A DNA stretch of 6,616 bases, from positions 1 to 6,616 of the forward strand of contig JAJBVW010000058.1 of the NCBI GenBank assembly GCA_020866945.1, read 5' to 3'. Both the position numbers and the translations under genes were made by a program. This stretch comes from Oscillospiraceae bacterium (GTDB lineage: Bacteria; Bacillota; Clostridia; Oscillospirales; Oscillospiraceae). Below, piece after piece: positions 1-6,000 of the stretch. The notes under the pieces are model-generated. The model saw only the letters and a program-made list of their open reading frames with translations. It did no database searches and had not been told where the DNA came from. Each line of letters opens with the position of its first letter. The stretch's first letter is position 1.

Positions 1-334
1 CGCCGGCGGCCTCTTCGGCCGCGTCGGCCCCGGCGTCAGGCGCGCCGTTCAATTCCCCGGCGCTCTCGTCCTCCGTCTCGTCCGCTTCCGGCTCCCCGTC
101 GTCCTGGGATACCGGCGTCTCCGGCTGCGCGGGGGCCTCGCGGTACTGGCTCATGGCCTCGCGCAGCGCTTCCCCGAACGAGGCCGAAACCCTCTGCCGG
201 GAGCGCTGGGCGATGCTCTCCGCGCTGGGCGCGGGCTTCTCCCCGTCGTCAGCCTTGCGGTAATCGTCCAGGATGGATTCCAGCGAATACTCCCCATAAT
301 CCGGGGTCAGGTCGTTATGATGACGGTCACTCAT
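1..334 (-). CDS. Unrecognised acidic, probably disordered protein (N-terminal part, runs off left edge)
   Basis: The minus-strand frame opens with ATG at 334 and stays open to the window edge, giving 111 codons without a stop; the C-terminal remainder is outside the window. The protein begins MSDRHHNDLTPDYGEYSLES, followed by a short hydrophobic/acidic patch (ILDDYRKADD, about residues 21-30). A more basic, possibly helical stretch follows (about 40-65, AQRSRQRVSASFGEALREAM). From about residue 68 it is Pro-, Ala-, Glu- and Asp-rich, with no predicted fold. No signal peptide or membrane segment is visible. The start overlaps the stop of the rlmB-like gene by 8 bases (ATGAGTGA), so the two are probably co-transcribed and translationally coupled. 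A weak AAGG lies about 8 bases upstream of the ATG. Such long acidic leaders often precede a folded or membrane C-terminal domain, but that part cannot be seen. I do not recognise the family and assign no function. That it is a real gene is well supported by the tight overlap and the open frame. Confidence 0.72.
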   Translation of the reverse strand, partial: MSDRHHNDLTPDYGEYSLESILDDYRKADDGEKPAPSAESIAQRSRQRVSASFGEALREAMSQYREAPAQPETPVSQDDGEPEADETEDESAGELNGAPDAGADAAEEAAG

Positions 335-1073
335 GGCGCTGCCTTACGACTTCGTACATCAAAATGGCGGCGGCGGCGGATGCGTTCAGGGAGTTGACCT
401 GCCCCATCAGGGGGATGCTGACGATGAAGTCGCAGCTTTCCCGCACGATGCGGGAGATGCCCGCGCCCTCCGAGCCAATCACAAGGCAGACCGGCCCCTT
501 CATATCCGTGTGCCAAAGGCGGCTGTCGCCGCCGGCCTCTGCTCCATAAACCCAAAGGCCCTGTTTTTTCAGCCCCTGGATAGCGGCTGTCAGGTTTGGC
601 ACCCGTGCCACGGGCAGATGCTCCGCGGCTCCGGCGCTGGCCTTATCTGCGGCGGCGGTGATGCCCGCGCTGCGGCGCTTGGGGATGATGACCCCGTGCG
701 CTCCGGCGCATTCCGCGCAGCGGATGACGGCCCCCAGGTTCCGGGGGTCCTCTATGCCGTCGCAGACCACCACAAAGGGATCCTGCCCAAGCTCTGCGGC
801 CCGGGCCAGGATGTCCTCCGGCTGGCAGTAGTCCCGGACGGCGGCCACGGCGATGACGCCCTGGTGCGCGCCGGTGACGCTCATGGCGTCCAGCTTGCGC
901 CGGTCGCACTCCGTTACCACGACGCCGTTATCCCTGGCGCTCGCGGCGATGAAGGCGAGAGATTTGTCGCCGCTGCCGCGTGCCAGAAAGATTTTGTCCA
1001 GGCTCCGCCCGGCGCGTATCGCCTCGATGACCGCGTTTTTTCCTTCTATTATGTTTTCTTCCGACATATTCAT
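327..1073 (-). CDS. rlmB: 23S rRNA (guanosine-2'-O-)-methyltransferase, RlmB/TrmH (SpoU) family
   Basis: This is a SpoU-class (SPOUT, trefoil-knot) methyltransferase that uses S-adenosylmethionine. RlmB members methylate the 2'-OH of G2251 in the peptidyl-transferase loop of 23S rRNA. Numbered from ATG 1073 (248 aa, the usual family length), the N-terminal substrate-binding domain carries the typical EGKNAVIEAI (10-19). SpoU motif 1 is NLGAVIR (112-118) with the conserved Asn and Arg, motif 2 is LVIGSEGAGI (197-206), and motif 3 is IPLMGQVNSLNAS (220-232). All key knot residues are present, so it should be active. The start is not settled. ATG 1073 and ATG 1067 lie six bases apart with only a weak AGG upstream, and the longer TTG frame at 1094 adds seven unconserved residues and has no ribosome site. 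It overlaps the next minus-strand gene by 8 bases and is divergent from the rhomboid-like gene. Related yacO-type enzymes with another rRNA target cannot be excluded, so the family is certain but the exact target less so. Confidence 0.88.
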   Translation of the reverse strand: MNMSEENIIEGKNAVIEAIRAGRSLDKIFLARGSGDKSLAFIAASARDNGVVVTECDRRKLDAMSVTGAHQGVIAVAAVRDYCQPEDILARAAELGQDPFVVVCDGIEDPRNLGAVIRCAECAGAHGVIIPKRRSAGITAAADKASAGAAEHLPVARVPNLTAAIQGLKKQGLWVYGAEAGGDSRLWHTDMKGPVCLVIGSEGAGISRIVRESCDFIVSIPLMGQVNSLNASAAAAILMYEVVRQRHE

Positions 1074-1082
1074 ACAGCCTGT

Positions 1083-1088
1083 ACTATA
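1083..1088 (-). promoter_or_regulatory. Possible extended -10 element for rlmB
   Basis: On the minus strand TATAGT is preceded by TG plus one base, an extended -10 pattern. The -35 region 17 bases upstream (TTTTAA) is poor. Transcription would start near 1076, only a few bases before ATG 1073 and about 9 before ATG 1067. That would make the message nearly leaderless and favour the 1067 start. The gene needs its own promoter because its upstream neighbour is divergent, but this one is tentative. Confidence 0.3.
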
Positions 1089-1123
1089 CCACAAACTGCT
1101 TTATTTTAAAAGAGAAAATTGTG

Positions 1124-1152
1124 TGGACTTTATGGCCAAAAAAGGGTATGAT
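1124..1152 (+). promoter_or_regulatory. Candidate sigma-A promoter for the rhomboid-like/propeller unit
   Basis: TGGACT (1124-1129, 4 of 6 to TTGACA), a 17-base spacer and TATGAT (1147-1152, 5 of 6 to TATAAT) lie just before the plus-strand unit. The predicted start near 1158-1159 falls inside the ribosome binding site, leaving an unusually short leader. Either initiation is slightly further upstream than predicted, or the true promoter is elsewhere in the 1074-1150 gap. Confidence 0.4.
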
Positions 1153-1156
1153 TGAC

Positions 1157-1166
1157 AGGAGGTGAT
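1157..1166 (+). promoter_or_regulatory. Very strong Shine-Dalgarno site that fixes a TTG start
   Basis: AGGAGGTGAT is a ten-base perfect complement to the standard bacterial 16S rRNA 3' end. It lies 8 bases (counted from GGAGG) before TTG 1171. The GTG at 1162-1164, which would give a longer frame, is part of the site itself and so is unlikely to be the start. Confidence 0.85.
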
Positions 1167-1170
1167 TTTA

Positions 1171-2031
1171 TTGAGGTCTTTAATCAAGAAAATTGACAAG
1201 TTCTGCTATAGCCATCCCCGGTTTGGCATACCCAGGCTTATGCTGTATATCATCATTGGCAACGCCGTGGTGTGGCTGTTTGGGCAGATGGACACCACGA
1301 ACACCCTGTATAGTCTTTTGTATTTCGACCCGGCGCTTTTCTGCAAGGGTCAGGTGGTGCGGCTGCTGACTGATGCGCTGGTGCCGGAATCCAGCGGTCT
1401 GCTGTGGCTTGCCATCTCGATGTATTTCTATTATTTCATCGGCTCCGCCCTGGAGCAGGAGTGGGGCGCGGGCAAGTTCACCATCTATTATTTTGCCGGC
1501 CTTCTTATCACGGCGCTGTATTCCCTGATTGTTTATTGGATTACCGGCACGCGGCTTGCGGTGTCGGCGACGTATCTGAACCTCTCGCTGTTTTTCGCGT
1601 TCGCAACGCTCTGGCCGGAGCAGCGGGTGCTGCTGTTTTTCTTCATCCCCGTGAAGATAAAATGGCTGGCGTGGGTTGACGCGGCCTTCTTCGTCTATCA
1701 GGTCGTTGTATACTTGATACACGGCTATGTGGCCTATGCCCTGCTGCCGGTGGTGGCGCTGCTCGTGTATCTGCTGTTCTGCGGCCAGTGGCTGTTTGAT
1801 TTCTTCCGGCCCTCCCATGCCCGCCAGCGGGCCAAGACCGTGAAATTCAAGCAGGCGGCCAAAAAGGTGCAGCGGGAGCAGGCCAACCGGCCCTATACCC
1901 GCAAGTGTGCCGTCTGCGGCCGGACGGATACGGACTACCCGAACCTGGAGTTCCGCTATTGCAGCCGCTGCGCCGGGTATCACTGCTTCTGCCAGGATCA
2001 CATCAATAACCACATTCATTTCACAGAATAA
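1171..2031 (+). CDS. Rhomboid-like (derlin-type, apparently non-proteolytic) membrane protein with C-terminal Cys/His-rich domain
   Basis: This 286-residue protein starts at TTG 1171 behind a perfect ribosome site. About six hydrophobic segments are visible, roughly at residues 23-38, 76-91, 104-123, 133-147, 152-176 and 186-206. Rhomboid-superfamily landmarks are VVRLLTDALVP (62-72) and the loop GSALEQEWGAGKF (91-103), followed by YYFAGLL. The region NLSLFFAFATLWPEQRVLLF and then IPVKIKWLAW (136-168) resembles derlin-like rhomboid relatives. The catalytic GxSG motif is absent; VSATYLN occupies that area, so proteolysis is unlikely. A basic cytoplasmic linker (212-243) leads to a compact tail with C246/C249, C264/C267, H271, C272, C274, H277, H281 and H283, spaced like a zinc-binding ribbon. 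It may act as a binding or quality-control membrane protein, as non-catalytic rhomboids do in eukaryotes, but no substrate is evident. The propeller gene begins 42 bases downstream, probably in the same transcript. Databases may label such proteins 'rhomboid family intramembrane serine protease', which the sequence does not support. Confidence 0.75.
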   Translation: MRSLIKKIDKFCYSHPRFGIPRLMLYIIIGNAVVWLFGQMDTTNTLYSLLYFDPALFCKGQVVRLLTDALVPESSGLLWLAISMYFYYFIGSALEQEWGAGKFTIYYFAGLLITALYSLIVYWITGTRLAVSATYLNLSLFFAFATLWPEQRVLLFFFIPVKIKWLAWVDAAFFVYQVVVYLIHGYVAYALLPVVALLVYLLFCGQWLFDFFRPSHARQRAKTVKFKQAAKKVQREQANRPYTRKCAVCGRTDTDYPNLEFRYCSRCAGYHCFCQDHINNHIHFTE

Positions 2032-2073
2032 TTTAGAGACAAACGCAAACATAGAGAAAGAGGAGCGGATCAT

Positions 2074-3357
2074 ATGAGCCGGAAGGATTTTTACCGGGGA
2101 CTGACGAAGTTTGTCGTCCTCGTCGCCCTTTTGGTGTGCCTTTGCATCATCGTATACGACCTCGCGGGAATGCTGGCCGAGGACGGAACGGCGCTGAGCC
2201 GGCTGACAATCAGCGCGGCGTATACCTCGCCGACCCCAGCCCCGGTGCCGACGGCGGAGCCGACGCCCACCCCTGCGCCGACGGCCCTGCCGGACTTTGA
2301 GCCGGTGACGGTCGCCTCCGACGTTATCACCAGCACGACCATCATGGTGGACGGCGAGGTGGTGGAGAGCTACGAGGCGGACGAGGAGCACTATATCGAC
2401 TTCGGCGGCGCGGAGGACTATACCCTCCTGGAGGGCATCATCACCTTCCGGGGCAACAACTTCCGCAACACCGCAAGCTACGGCGTGACGGAGATTACCG
2501 AGGGTGCCTTCGGGGATTACTGGCTCAATACCACAAACGGCCTTTCGGATAACGACGGCAGCTATTGGGGCGGCAGCGGATGGACGGGCCAGCCGCTGAT
2601 TGTGGAATGGCCGGCGGAGACCAAGGCCATTATGAATATGTACGACTGGGCCAAGGAGAAGGACGGGCTTGTGGAGGTCATTTACGCCACCCTGGGCGGC
2701 TATGTGTACTTCTACGAGCTGGAGACGGGAGAGGCCACCCGCGACCCCCTGTATCTGGGGTATACCTTCAAGGGAGCCGGTTCCCTTGACCCAAGGGGCT
2801 ATCCGCTGCTGTACCTCGGCGGCGGCGTCGTCACGGCCGGCGGCTCCGTTCCGGGCATTATGGTTGTGAGCCTGATAGACGGAGAGGTTCTCTACACTAC
2901 CGGCAGCCGGGACAGCTTCGCACCCCGCAACTGGTACGGCTGGGACAGCTCCCCGCTGGTGGACGCGGAGAGCGACCAGCTTATCTATCCCGGCGAGGAC
3001 GGTGTCCTGTACATAATCAAGCTCAACTCGGACTATGACGAGACGGCTGGTACGCTGACCGTCGATCCGACGGAGGTGAAATTCACCTATACCTCCACCT
3101 CGGCGGACCAGTATCTCTACGGCATGGAGGACAGCGCTATCGTCTGGCGGGGCTATCTGTTCATCGCAGACAACGGCGGGGACTTTCTGTGCATAGACCT
3201 GAACACCCTGACAATCAAGTGGCATTTCGACTGCCTGGACGACACCAACTGCACCGGCGTGCTCGAGGTGGACGAGACGGGCCACCCCTATGTGTATCTG
3301 TCCACGTCCTATCACCTGGGCTTCCGCAGCTACAGCACGGCTGTCATACCCGTGTAG
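2074..3357 (+). CDS. Membrane-anchored PQQ-like beta-propeller protein, ended early by an in-frame TAG
   Basis: ATG 2074 has GAGGAG 8 bases upstream. The 427 residues start with a basic tip (MSRKDFYRGLTK) and one hydrophobic segment (12-28) with no clear lipobox or cleavage site, so it is probably a signal anchor with the rest outside the cell. A Pro/Thr/Ala linker (51-73) follows, then a domain containing FRGNNFRN (125-132). Beta-propeller blades of the PQQ/WD-like kind come next, with strand signatures YVYFYELETGE (210-220), IMVVSLIDGEVLY (262-274), VLYIIKLN (311-318) and DFLCIDLNTLTIKW (370-383). The frame is stopped at TAG 3355-3357 directly after STAVIPV, in the middle of a blade. The same frame then stays open for a further 148 codons of clear propeller sequence. 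The intact protein would have 576 positions, so about a quarter is lost. The function is unknown; these proteins often act as extracytoplasmic binding or assembly scaffolds. Unless the TAG is read through, the product is probably misfolded and the gene is best treated as broken. Confidence 0.8.
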   Translation: MSRKDFYRGLTKFVVLVALLVCLCIIVYDLAGMLAEDGTALSRLTISAAYTSPTPAPVPTAEPTPTPAPTALPDFEPVTVASDVITSTTIMVDGEVVESYEADEEHYIDFGGAEDYTLLEGIITFRGNNFRNTASYGVTEITEGAFGDYWLNTTNGLSDNDGSYWGGSGWTGQPLIVEWPAETKAIMNMYDWAKEKDGLVEVIYATLGGYVYFYELETGEATRDPLYLGYTFKGAGSLDPRGYPLLYLGGGVVTAGGSVPGIMVVSLIDGEVLYTTGSRDSFAPRNWYGWDSSPLVDAESDQLIYPGEDGVLYIIKLNSDYDETAGTLTVDPTEVKFTYTSTSADQYLYGMEDSAIVWRGYLFIADNGGDFLCIDLNTLTIKWHFDCLDDTNCTGVLEVDETGHPYVYLSTSYHLGFRSYSTAVIPV

Positions 3358-3804
3358 ATAGACGCCGTCACCGGCGAGGCGGTGTGGAGTACGGAATATG
3401 AGTGCTATTCCGAGTCCGGCCTCTCCGGCGGCGTGCAGGGGTCTCTGGCGCTGGGAACCGGCAGCCTGGACGGCATCCTCTATGTGGCCATGGCGCGGGA
3501 GCCGAACGCCGGAAACGGTCAGCTTCTGGCCCTGGACACGGAGACCGGCGAGGAGCTGTGGTCTGTGACCTCCGACAGCTATTCCTGGTCCTCCCCTGTG
3601 TGCTTTTATGACACGGAGGGCAACGGCTATGTGCTGTATACAAGCTGCCTCCACGGAAAGATGTACCTGGTGGACGGCCTGACCGGCGACGTGCTGGATA
3701 CCTTCAGCTTTGACTGCACCATGGAGGCCAGCCCCACCGTATATAACAACACTGTCGTGATTGGCACCCGCAACCAGGAGGTCTACGGCATCACGCTGGA
3801 ATAA
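3358..3804 (+). pseudogene. Severed C-terminal part of the beta-propeller protein
   Basis: This continues the frame of the preceding gene with no shift, directly after its TAG, and ends at TAA 3802-3804. It starts IDAVTGEAVW, exactly the strand-turn signature expected at that point of a blade. Further blades follow with LLALDTETGEELW, MYLVDGLTGDVLD and SPTVYNNTVVIGTR, then the closing strand EVYGITLE. Codon choice matches the upstream part, so decay is recent or absent apart from one base. A GTG at 3382 has GAGG five bases upstream and could in principle restart translation. It would begin inside a strand and give a 140-residue partial propeller, so an independent gene is unlikely. A single substitution from a sense codon (for example AAG, CAG, GAG, TAC, TTG or TGG) explains the TAG. 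A sequencing error, or suppression of the codon, remains possible. Confidence 0.78.
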
Positions 3805-3818
3805 ATCCGGAAGGATTT
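3803..3818 (+). other. Small hairpin directly behind the propeller stop codon
   Basis: AAATCC and GGATTT form a perfect 6-bp stem around a GGAA loop. The left arm begins inside the TAA stop codon. It stands just ahead of the main terminator and may help protect the transcript 3' end or be incidental. Confidence 0.35.
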
Positions 3819-3822
3819 CCGC

Positions 3823-3872
3823 AAAAAAGCTGCTGCATCAAAACCACGCCGTTTTGATGCAGCAGCTTTTTT
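3823..3872. terminator. Bidirectional intrinsic terminator between convergent operons
   Basis: A perfect 22-bp inverted repeat (3823-3844 and 3851-3872) surrounds a 6-base loop, CACGCC. Each arm begins or ends with six A or six T, giving a GC-containing stem followed by a U-run on both strands. It lies 18 bases after the propeller gene stop and 9 bases after the fakA stop on the other strand, so one structure serves both convergent units. It also shows that the Asp23-fakA operon ends here and does not continue into recG, a frequent neighbour in other Bacillota. Confidence 0.93.
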
Positions 3873-3881
3873 ATGTTGATG

Positions 3882-5558
3882 TTACTCTACGCTTATCATG
3901 TAGTAGTAGACCGGCTGACCGCCGCGGATAAGGAAAGTCTCGGTGTCGGGGAAGCTGTCGCCCAGGGCGGAGGAGAAGCTCTCCGCGTCGTTTTCGGCTA
4001 CGTCCTGGCCGTAGTAGACGGTGACAAACTCCGGATCCAGAGGGGAGATGGTCGGGCCGAGGCTGGACACCAGCTCGTCCGTGCTGGCAAAGGAGCCGAC
4101 CAGCGCTCCGTCCATTAATGTAAGAAATTCTCCGGCGTGGATGGCGTGACCATCGAACTCAGAATCGCGGGCGGCGTATGTTACCTGGATGGTATGGACG
4201 GTGCTGATAGCGTCCGTAAATTCCGCCTGAAGCTGCTCCGGGGTGCTGTCCGGGGACAGGCGCATCATAGCGCTGATGCACTGAGGGACTGTGCGGGAGG
4301 GGATAACGATAACCTTTTTCGGCGTCAGAGGCGCGCACTGCTCCGCCGCCATGATGATGTTTTTGTTGTTAGGGAACACGAACACGGTCTCCGCCGGAGT
4401 CAGGTTCACAGCCCGGAGAATGTCCTCTGTGGAGGGGTTCATGGTCTGGCCGCCGGAGACGATGCCGTCGGCGCCCAGCTGACGGAACAGCTCCTCCAGC
4501 CCGTCGCCCGCGCAGACGCACACGGTGCCGATGGGTTTTTCCGCCGGGACAGGCTCGGGGATGGGCTGCTCCTCCGGCTCCGCTTCCGCCTCCGCCGGGG
4601 CGGCGGCTTCCGTCGCCTGGGCCTGCTCCTCCAGGGAGGTGTGCTGCTCCCGCATATTTTCAATCTTGGTTGTCAGCAGTGGGCCGTAGGTCAGGGCCTG
4701 GGTCAGAACACGGCCCGGGGCGTTGGTGTGGACATGAACCTTTATGATTTCCGCGTCGTCCACCATGACGATGCTATCGCCGATATTTTCGAGATAGGCC
4801 CGCAGCAGGTCAGGGCTTTTGGCCGCGCCGGATTTGCGGACGATGAACTCCGTGCAGTAGGTATATTTGATGTCCTCCGTGGCGAAGGCGGTGAAATCGG
4901 CCTTGGTCTTGGCCGCGCCGCCGGGGTTCTGGTTCACCGTTACGCGGCCCTCCAGATAGCCCAGCATGGCCTCCAGCATCAGGACGTAGCCATACCCGCC
5001 GGCGTCTATCACGCCGGCCTTTTTCAGCACCGGGTTCTGGTTCACGGTGTCGTCTAAGGCAGTCTTGGCGCCCTCCACGGCGGCGTAGAGCATTTCCTCA
5101 AAGTACTCGGACTCCTGTGCCTTGGCGTTCGCGGTCTCCGCCGCCATGCGGCTGACGGTAAGGATGGTGCCCTCCGCCGGCTTCATCACCGCCTTGTAGG
5201 CGGATTCCACGCCGGTGGTCATGGCCTTTGCGTATTCCGCAGCGGTGGCGGTCTCAAGCTTTTTGAGACCCTTGGACAGGCCCCGGAACAGCAGGGAGAG
5301 GATAACGCCGGAGTTTCCTCTGGCTCCGCGCAGGAGGGCGGACGCCACCCGGTCGGCGGTGGCGGTCACGGTGGTTGCCTCCTTTCGCCGCAGGTCGGCG
5401 GCGGCGGAGCCGAGGGTCAGGCGCATATTGGCTCCCGTGTCCCCGTCCGGGACAGGGAACACGTTCAGCTCGTTGATGGCCTGTTCGTTTGCTTCAAGGG
5501 CGTCGTAGGCGCAGAGGACCATATTCCGCAGCGCGGCGCCGTCTATTTGTTGTCTCAA
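3882..5558 (-). CDS. fakA: Fatty acid kinase catalytic subunit FakA (DAK/YloV family)
   Basis: FakA transfers phosphate from ATP to fatty acids held by FakB (DegV) proteins, feeding exogenous or recycled fatty acids into phospholipid synthesis in the cytoplasm. The 558 residues match the family length. The N-terminal DhaL-like kinase domain (1-200) has NVFPVPDGDTGANM (32-45) with Mg/ATP-binding D38 and D40, GARGNSGVILS (78-88), KPAEGTILTV (126-135) and DAGGYGYVLM (185-194). The middle domain has YCTEFIV (C235) and VHVHTNAPG (H275, H277), fitting the zinc site described for Staphylococcus FakA. An acidic Ala/Pro/Glu linker (313-342) precedes the C-terminal FakB-binding region with GGQTMNPSTEDI (369-380) and PNNKN (396-400). 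Translation most likely starts at TTG 5558, which gives the expected N-terminus (IDGAALRNM) and has AAGAGGT 8 bases upstream; the next in-frame ATG would cut the domain and lacks a site. It lies 62 bases downstream of the Asp23-family gene in one operon. No FakB gene is in the window. Confidence 0.95.
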   Translation of the reverse strand: MRQQIDGAALRNMVLCAYDALEANEQAINELNVFPVPDGDTGANMRLTLGSAAADLRRKEATTVTATADRVASALLRGARGNSGVILSLLFRGLSKGLKKLETATAAEYAKAMTTGVESAYKAVMKPAEGTILTVSRMAAETANAKAQESEYFEEMLYAAVEGAKTALDDTVNQNPVLKKAGVIDAGGYGYVLMLEAMLGYLEGRVTVNQNPGGAAKTKADFTAFATEDIKYTYCTEFIVRKSGAAKSPDLLRAYLENIGDSIVMVDDAEIIKVHVHTNAPGRVLTQALTYGPLLTTKIENMREQHTSLEEQAQATEAAAPAEAEAEPEEQPIPEPVPAEKPIGTVCVCAGDGLEELFRQLGADGIVSGGQTMNPSTEDILRAVNLTPAETVFVFPNNKNIIMAAEQCAPLTPKKVIVIPSRTVPQCISAMMRLSPDSTPEQLQAEFTDAISTVHTIQVTYAARDSEFDGHAIHAGEFLTLMDGALVGSFASTDELVSSLGPTISPLDPEFVTVYYGQDVAENDAESFSSALGDSFPDTETFLIRGGQPVYYYMISVE

Positions 5559-5562
5559 GATT

Positions 5563-5584
5563 ATCTACCTCTTAAGCGGTAGAT
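5563..5584 (-). promoter_or_regulatory. Hairpin overlapping the fakA ribosome binding site
   Basis: On the minus strand ATCTACC and GGTAGAT form a perfect 7-bp stem around the 8-base loop GCTTAAGA. The fakA Shine-Dalgarno sequence AAGAGGT (5567-5573) lies partly in the loop and partly in the right arm, and the stem ends 4 bases before the TTG start. When folded, the stem would partly mask the site, so fakA translation may be dampened or may depend on ribosomes arriving from the upstream gene. The base pairing is seen directly; the regulatory effect is inferred. Confidence 0.5.
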
Positions 5585-5620
5585 TCGCAAGATAGAGTGT
5601 CATAGGTGCAGATGCAAGCC

Positions 5621-5968
5621 TCAGTCCCGGTTCATGGAGTCGATGAAAACGTTCACCTGGCTGACGGGAACGCCGGTGATGGCTGTGACCTTGTAGGCCA
5701 CCTCCGCGATGATGCTGGTGGAGAGGGCGTAGAGGTTGACCCCGTGATCCACCACGATGTGCAGGTCTACGATCAGGGAGTTGTCCTCCTCAAAGCGCAC
5801 CTCGACGCCCTTGGACATGGATTCCGGGCTGAGGAGCTGCCAGATGCCGCTGCCCCGTCCGGCCATGCCTTTCACGCCGAAGCAGCTGGAGGCCGCGTCG
5901 CCCACGATGGTGGTGAAAACATCGGTGGAGATGTCGATGACGCCCTTCTCGCTGGCTTTCCGAATCAA
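5621..5968 (-). CDS. Asp23/Gls24 family envelope stress-response protein
   Basis: Asp23/Gls24 (DUF322) proteins are small cytoplasmic or membrane-associated proteins linked to envelope and alkaline stress; in Staphylococcus Asp23 is anchored at the membrane by AmaP. This 115-residue member carries the family core: GVIDISTDVFTTIVGDAASS (9-28), then FGVKGMAG, GVEVRF, LIVDLHIVVDHGVNLYALST and a C-terminal VTAITGVPVSQVNVFIDSM. The start is TTG 5968: AAAGGGGGT (5977-5985) lies 8 bases upstream and the resulting N-terminus (MIRKASEKG) matches the family. The frame is open as far as 6019 but has no site there. It is the first gene of a two-gene operon with fakA, a pairing common in Bacillota (yloU-yloV in Bacillus subtilis), so it is the yloU-type paralog. 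There is no transmembrane segment. The precise biochemical role of the family is not established. Confidence 0.92.
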   Translation of the reverse strand: MIRKASEKGVIDISTDVFTTIVGDAASSCFGVKGMAGRGSGIWQLLSPESMSKGVEVRFEEDNSLIVDLHIVVDHGVNLYALSTSIIAEVAYKVTAITGVPVSQVNVFIDSMNRD

Positions 5969-6000
5969 GATGAAAGACCCCCTTTGTGAGATAATTAAAA

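Noticed and set aside
333..1109. A 258-codon plus-strand frame antisense to rlmB.
   Set aside because: The minus-strand frame has all SpoU motifs; the plus frame has no recognisable features and is a bias shadow.
1162..1170. GTG 1162 as the start of the rhomboid-like gene.
   Set aside because: The GTG lies inside the AGGAGGTGAT ribosome site, which is ideally placed for TTG 1171.
2224..2292. Short GC-rich near-repeats (accccagcc, ccgacg) that look like a tandem repeat.
   Set aside because: They encode the Pro/Thr/Ala linker of the propeller protein; codon-level redundancy explains them.
3355..3357. Pyrrolysine incorporation at the amber codon.
   Set aside because: Known pyrrolysine proteins are mainly methylamine methyltransferases; a propeller is not a typical host and no pyl gene is in the window. 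Kept only as a check under the main finding.
1180..3654. An 824-codon open frame on the minus strand, antisense to the rhomboid-like and propeller genes.
   Set aside because: It mirrors the strong third-position GC bias of the genes opposite. Its composition is His/Arg/Val/Ala-rich without domains, it has no convincing ribosome site, and it runs through two clearly coding plus-strand genes.
3823..3872. The long perfect inverted repeat as a transposon or integration end.
   Set aside because: The A/T tracts, GC stem, 6-base loop and location between convergent stop codons fit a bidirectional terminator; no transposase or target duplication is present.
4137..5057. A 306-codon plus-strand frame inside fakA.
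   Set aside because: Same cause: a shadow of a GC-biased gene with an unmistakable FakA protein on the other strand.
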